Both the position numbers and the translations under genes were made by a program. From Ceratobasidium sp. AG-K (taxonomy: Eukaryota > Basidiomycota > Agaricomycetes > Cantharellales > Ceratobasidiaceae), in NCBI GenBank assembly GCA_037039685.1, contig JAWNGF010000007.1, forward strand, positions 434,001 through 498,000: DNA of 64,000 nucleotides, written 5' to 3'. The stretch's first letter is position 1. Every line of letters starts with the position of its first letter. Below are positions 63,083 through 64,000 of the stretch, in pieces. The notes below the pieces were generated by a model. That model was not told the origin of the DNA, did no database searches, and was given only the letters and a program-made list of their open reading frames with translations.

Positions 63083-64000
63083 AGAGACCAAGGAACCAGT
63101 AATGGATACAATGTACCTTAGAGCAACCGGCGAATCAACAATTGTTTACACCAACATTACTGGAATCACAGAACCCATTGCCACCCTCATCAATTCAGGA
63201 GCTTCAAAAAACTTCATTGACATCACATGGGCGCAAAGAAACAACATTATACTGAAGGAACTTCCAACACCATGAAAGGTTATTGGAATCCAAGGGAAGG
63301 AACTTACACACAAAATTTGTTTCAAGGCCGATCTTAAATTTGACTTTGAGGGAAAAGAATTTTGACAAAGTTTCTTTGCAATGCCAACAGGAGAAACAGA
63401 CATAATCTTGGGACTAGGATGGTTAGAAGAAGCCAACCCTGTCATTGATTGTCACTCAAAAACTATCTCATGGTGACCAAACTCTATTATTGGAAGAATT
63501 GCCAAAATAGAAGACATACCAGAGGAATTCAAAGACTTTGCAGAAGTCTTCAGTGAAGAAAAATTCAAATGCATTCCAGACCATCAACCCTATGACTGTT
63601 CCATTGACTTGGTAGAAGGAGCAAAACTTCCTAAACTGGCTAGGCCCATCCCCCTATCTCCTGCAGAATCTATTGCCCTTAGGAAGTACCTTGATGAAGA
63701 ATTAGCCGCCGGAAAGATCCGTCCAAGCAAATCACCAGTAGCCGCAGCAACTTTCTTTGTCAAAAAGGGGCAACATACCAAGAACCCAGAAGGTCCTAGG
63801 GAACTCAGATTGGTCCAACACTTTGGTCCTATGAACGAGATCACCAGAGACAATTGGTTTCCTATGCCACTTATGGAGGATCTCCTAGACAAAATCAAGG
63901 ATGCAAAAATCTTCTTGAAGATAGACTTATGCATGGGATTCAACAACATCAGAATGAAGGAAGGTGATGAATGGAAAACGGCATTCCAAACCAAGGAAGG
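63055..64000 (+). pseudogene. E10 pol, 5' part, broken, runs off the window
   Basis: Protease ('LINSGASKNFIDI', with Asn replacing the catalytic Asp) near 63186. Stops near 63273, 63364 and 63475. The RT start, 'RPSKSPVAAATFFVKKG', is near 63720. The sequence ends in RT before YIDD. Closest to E6 pol. Only the 5' portion is visible. Confidence 0.88.

Overview
The window looks like a transposon-rich block of a basidiomycete nuclear genome. The evidence is short GT-AG introns of about 50-65 bp, an F-box family host gene at the left edge, and a pile of Ty3/gypsy LTR retrotransposons with C-terminal chromodomains (Tf1/sushi-like chromoviruses). The element style resembles Rhizoctonia/Thanatephorus; that is an inference from memory, not a database result.

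Layout. 1-1710 is the 3' part of an F-box-like gene (three exons). 2573-2886 is a small two-exon gene for a protein with two membrane segments. 2887-4168 has no confident gene but holds a GGAGC-rich stretch ending in A12. From 4169 to 64000 almost every base belongs to LTR retrotransposons, called E1-E10 here, plus three solo LTRs. E1 (+) is the oldest host element. E2 (+) sits in its left LTR, E3 (-) in its gag and E8 (-) in its integrase. E4 (-) sits in E3 gag, E5 (-) in E4 gag and E6 (-) in E5 pol, so E1>E3>E4>E5>E6 is a five-level nest. E7 (+) sits in the right LTR of E3. Solo LTRs lie at 4169-4667, 7618-8060 (in E2 pol) and 42086-42541 (in the right LTR of E4). Matching 5-bp target duplications are visible for nine insertions: ATAGG, CTTGC, TCTCT, CATGG, GCTAG, GTCTT, TCTGG, CATAT and CAAAG. 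On the right, E9 (+) is bounded by remnants of two different elements (E8 on its left, E10 on its right) with no matching duplication, which points to recombination.

How the elements work. Each carries gag (coiled coil, capsid, CCHC knuckle), then pol (protease, reverse transcriptase, RNase H, integrase, chromodomain) in the -1 frame, usually after a GGGAAAA slippery heptamer. Eight elements with a visible 5' end have a primer-binding site complementary to the presumed start of their own transcript, a self-priming arrangement whose sequence covaries between families. E2, E3, E4, E5, E6 and E9 carry a third ORF (ORF3) between chromodomain and 3' LTR. It begins MPA, and a TATA-like box lies about 95-115 nt upstream of its start, inside the end of pol. 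E7 lacks it. ORF3 with its own apparent promoter is the most novel item here.

State. E5 and E6 are young: LTRs are near identical, E5 has intact gag but broken pol, and E6 has intact pol but one stop in gag. The others are decayed, largely by C-to-T change at CpG: many nonsense codons are TGA where related copies have Arg, and E3 and E4 both lost the second Asp of the RT YIDD motif at a CpG. No tRNA, rRNA or CRISPR array was seen.
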